From BRH-c54 sp965284565 (GTDB lineage: Bacteria > Bacteroidota > Bacteroidia > Flavobacteriales_E > Vicingaceae), in NCBI GenBank assembly GCA_965284565.1, contig OZ260100.1:310001-374000 (forward strand): DNA of 64,000 nucleotides, written 5' to 3'. Positions 62,430 to 64,000 of the stretch are shown piece by piece. The notes beneath the pieces are model-generated. The model had not been told where the DNA came from. It saw only the letters and a list, made by a program, of their open reading frames with translations, and made no database searches. Position 1 is the stretch's first letter, and every line of letters starts with the position of its first letter. Made by a program: the position numbers and the translations under genes.

Positions 62430-63080
62430 ATGATATTTAATAATGAATCCGCAAAAAAAGTTGCAGAATTACTACTGCAAATTAAAGCTATTAAATTGCA
62501 ATCTGCAAATCCTTTTACATGGGCATCAGGTTGGAAGTCGCCAATTTATTGTGACAATAGAAAAGCATTGTCTTACCCACCAGTAAGAACGTACATTCGT
62601 CAGCAATTTGTTGATGCTGTAAAAGAAAACTTTCCAACAGTTGATGTAATTGTAGGAGTAGCAACAGGAGGTATTGCTCACGGTGTTTTAGTAGCTGAAG
62701 CTTTAGGCTTGCCATTTGCTTATGTTCGCTCTGCTAGCAAAGAACATGGAATGCAAAACCTAATTGAAGGAGAAATAGAAAAAGGACAAAACATTGTTGT
62801 TATTGAAGATTTAATTTCTACAGGAGGAAGTAGTCTTAAGGCAGTAGAAGAATTAAGAAAAAATGGTGGAAATGTATTAGGGATGCTAGCCATCTTCTCA
62901 TATAATTTTGATGAATCTGTCAAAAACTTTGAAACTCAAAAGTGTAAATTATATACATTAAGTAACTACAATGTACTATTAGATAGTGCTGTAAAAGCTA
63001 ATTACATTTCTGAAAAAGATGTTGATTCTTTAAATCAATGGAGAGAAAATCCTAAAGCGTGGGATGTTACTCCAAAATAA
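62430..63080 (+). CDS. pyrE: Orotate phosphoribosyltransferase
   Basis: A 216-residue PyrE, with the PRPP-binding motif VVIEDLISTGGSSLKAVEEL and NPFTWASGWKSPIYCDNRKALS near the start. It converts orotate to OMP in pyrimidine synthesis. The ATG at 62430 (MIFNNESAKK) is chosen; the frame is open upstream to 62370 but that part lies within the Nudix gene. The divergent Nudix gene starts at most 8 bp away. Confidence 0.94.
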   Translation: MIFNNESAKKVAELLLQIKAIKLQSANPFTWASGWKSPIYCDNRKALSYPPVRTYIRQQFVDAVKENFPTVDVIVGVATGGIAHGVLVAEALGLPFAYVRSASKEHGMQNLIEGEIEKGQNIVVIEDLISTGGSSLKAVEELRKNGGNVLGMLAIFSYNFDESVKNFETQKCKLYTLSNYNVLLDSAVKANYISEKDVDSLNQWRENPKAWDVTPK

Positions 63081-63136
63081 ATTACATTTCAGAAAAAACC
63101 TAGTCGATTTTTCAAACCAAAAACAATATTAAACAC

Positions 63137-63532
63137 ATGAAAATTGCTCCAAAAGCAGAACTTATAAATACCAGTGACAATGTCTTATTCAATCTTTTAT
63201 CTGACCTAAATAACCTTAAAGATTTTTTACCCCAAGAAAAAATCGAAAACTGGGATGCCACTTCTGATAGTTGCTCTTTTAAAATTAAAGGATTGGCTGA
63301 AGTTGGACTAAAAAAAGTAGCTAGCACACCTAACTCACTAATTTATCTAGATTCCTTTAAAGCACCTTTTAAATTTACCCTAAATTTCTATCTTGAAAAA
63401 GTTGAGGAAAATAAAACCAATGCCTCTTTTGTTTTTGAAGCCAACATTAATCCATTTATGAAAATGATGCTTGAAAAACCACTAAATCAGTTTTTTAATG
63501 AAATAATTGTAAATTTGAAATCTAAATACTAA
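63137..63532 (+). CDS. SRPBCC/START-like small protein
   Basis: A 131-residue protein with the helix-grip fold pattern of SRPBCC proteins (KIAPKAELINTSDNVLFNLL, then strands with ASTPNSLIYLDSFKAPFKFT and a C-terminal amphipathic helix). It may bind a hydrophobic ligand. It is 56 bp after pyrE. Function unknown. Confidence 0.75.
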   Translation: MKIAPKAELINTSDNVLFNLLSDLNNLKDFLPQEKIENWDATSDSCSFKIKGLAEVGLKKVASTPNSLIYLDSFKAPFKFTLNFYLEKVEENKTNASFVFEANINPFMKMMLEKPLNQFFNEIIVNLKSKY

Positions 63533-63543
63533 AAACATAAACT

Positions 63544-64000
63544 ATGAAAAACTTCAATAAATTTCTAATTATATCTCTATCAGTAATCTTATTTGCTTGT
63601 GGTGGAGAAGAAAAAAGTCAAGAAGATAATATTGATGTTGAGAAAAATCCACTCGGTGCAGCTATGAAAATGGCTCAAAACATGCAAGAACAGGCTGAAA
63701 AAATGGAAAAAGATATGGAAAAGCGTAAAGATGCTAAAGCCATGCACTATGAAGAATTAATCAAATTTTTACCTACCGAAATTGATGGTTATACTGCTGA
63801 AGAACCAGATGGTGGAACTATTGAAATGCAAGGAACTTCCTACTCTAATGCCGATATCAAGTTTAAAAATGAAGCAGGAGAAAGAATTAAAGTGTCTCTA
63901 TTAGATTACAATGCCGCTTTATCTATGTATAGCATGGCTACAGCAATGTGGAATAGCGGTTTAAAAATCGATACCAAAGATGAATTGGCTCAAAGTTATA
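63544..64000 (+). CDS. Lipoprotein, truncated by the window edge
   Basis: The frame from the ATG at 63544 begins with a lipobox (IISLSVILFACGGEEK), then a helical, Met/Glu/Lys-rich linker (MAQNMQEQAEKMEKDMEK) and FLPTEIDGYTAEEPDGGTIE. It stays open to position 64000, so its end is outside. No domain is recognised. Found in envelopes of related bacteria by its lipobox only. Confidence 0.65.
   Translation, partial: MKNFNKFLIISLSVILFACGGEEKSQEDNIDVEKNPLGAAMKMAQNMQEQAEKMEKDMEKRKDAKAMHYEELIKFLPTEIDGYTAEEPDGGTIEMQGTSYSNADIKFKNEAGERIKVSLLDYNAALSMYSMATAMWNSGLKIDTKDELAQSY

Overview
The window is AT-rich chromosomal DNA from a member of the Bacteroidota, most likely a flavobacterium (Flavobacteriales). 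The evidence is Type IX secretion (T9SS) sorting domains of both types on many secreted proteins, transketolase split into two subunits, promoter boxes of the TAnnTTTG kind, few Shine-Dalgarno sequences, and a type II-C CRISPR-Cas locus with a flavobacterial-type repeat and tracrRNA. The species cannot be named from the sequence. No rRNA or tRNA gene was found.

Layout. 1-5.7 kb: a truncated secreted subtilase, then a plus-strand cluster of transketolase N-half, a von Willebrand A (VWA) domain protein, transketolase C-half and the tRNA t6A enzyme Sua5. 5.7-19 kb: a surface/secretome region with two large near-duplicate T9SS type A proteins, a phosphodiesterase-TPR-sulfotransferase fusion preceded by a tiny basic ORF, and a duplicated module (XRE regulator, inverted repeat, structured leader, T9SS type B protein). 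It ends with an S74 (endosialidase-chaperone) T9SS protein. 19-28.4 kb: housekeeping genes, namely an Mla-type lipid ABC pair, FeoA/FeoB iron uptake with a candidate operator and a non-AUG feoB start, a SprT-like protein, a flavin-type oxidase, small orphans, tryptophan 2,3-dioxygenase with a cysteine-less dihydrolipoyl-dehydrogenase-like flavoprotein, and an ACT-like protein. 28.4-37 kb: two candidate structured RNAs, cas1-cas2, a family of palindromic repeats, a CRISPR array of 18 repeats, cas9 on the opposite strand, and a divergent tracrRNA. One repeat copy contains a GIY-YIG nuclease gene. 37-53 kb: a minus-strand block of envelope proteins, an M48 protease, ClpS, a 2249-residue TPR/PD40/SPOR protein, a 1489-residue secreted protein and PrmA. 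53-64 kb: an oligopeptide ABC importer (binding protein and two permeases, no ATPase), CoaD, a thioredoxin-fold protein without its cysteines, a helical orphan, a Nudix hydrolase divergent from PyrE, an SRPBCC protein and a truncated lipoprotein.

The CRISPR region is the most unusual. Palindromic repeats of about 82-85 bp bracket the array-cas9-tracrRNA segment. One pair of arms is 430 bp apart and encloses only the GIY-YIG gene, so the family looks like a minimal inverted-repeat element with gene-less derivatives. The array has an exact tandem duplication of three spacer-repeat units. Its promoter-side end carries an inverted partial repeat that can fold against the first repeat. tracrRNA and cas9 are transcribed divergently from overlapping promoter boxes.

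All functional calls are from reading motifs and translations by eye. No database search or folding program was run.
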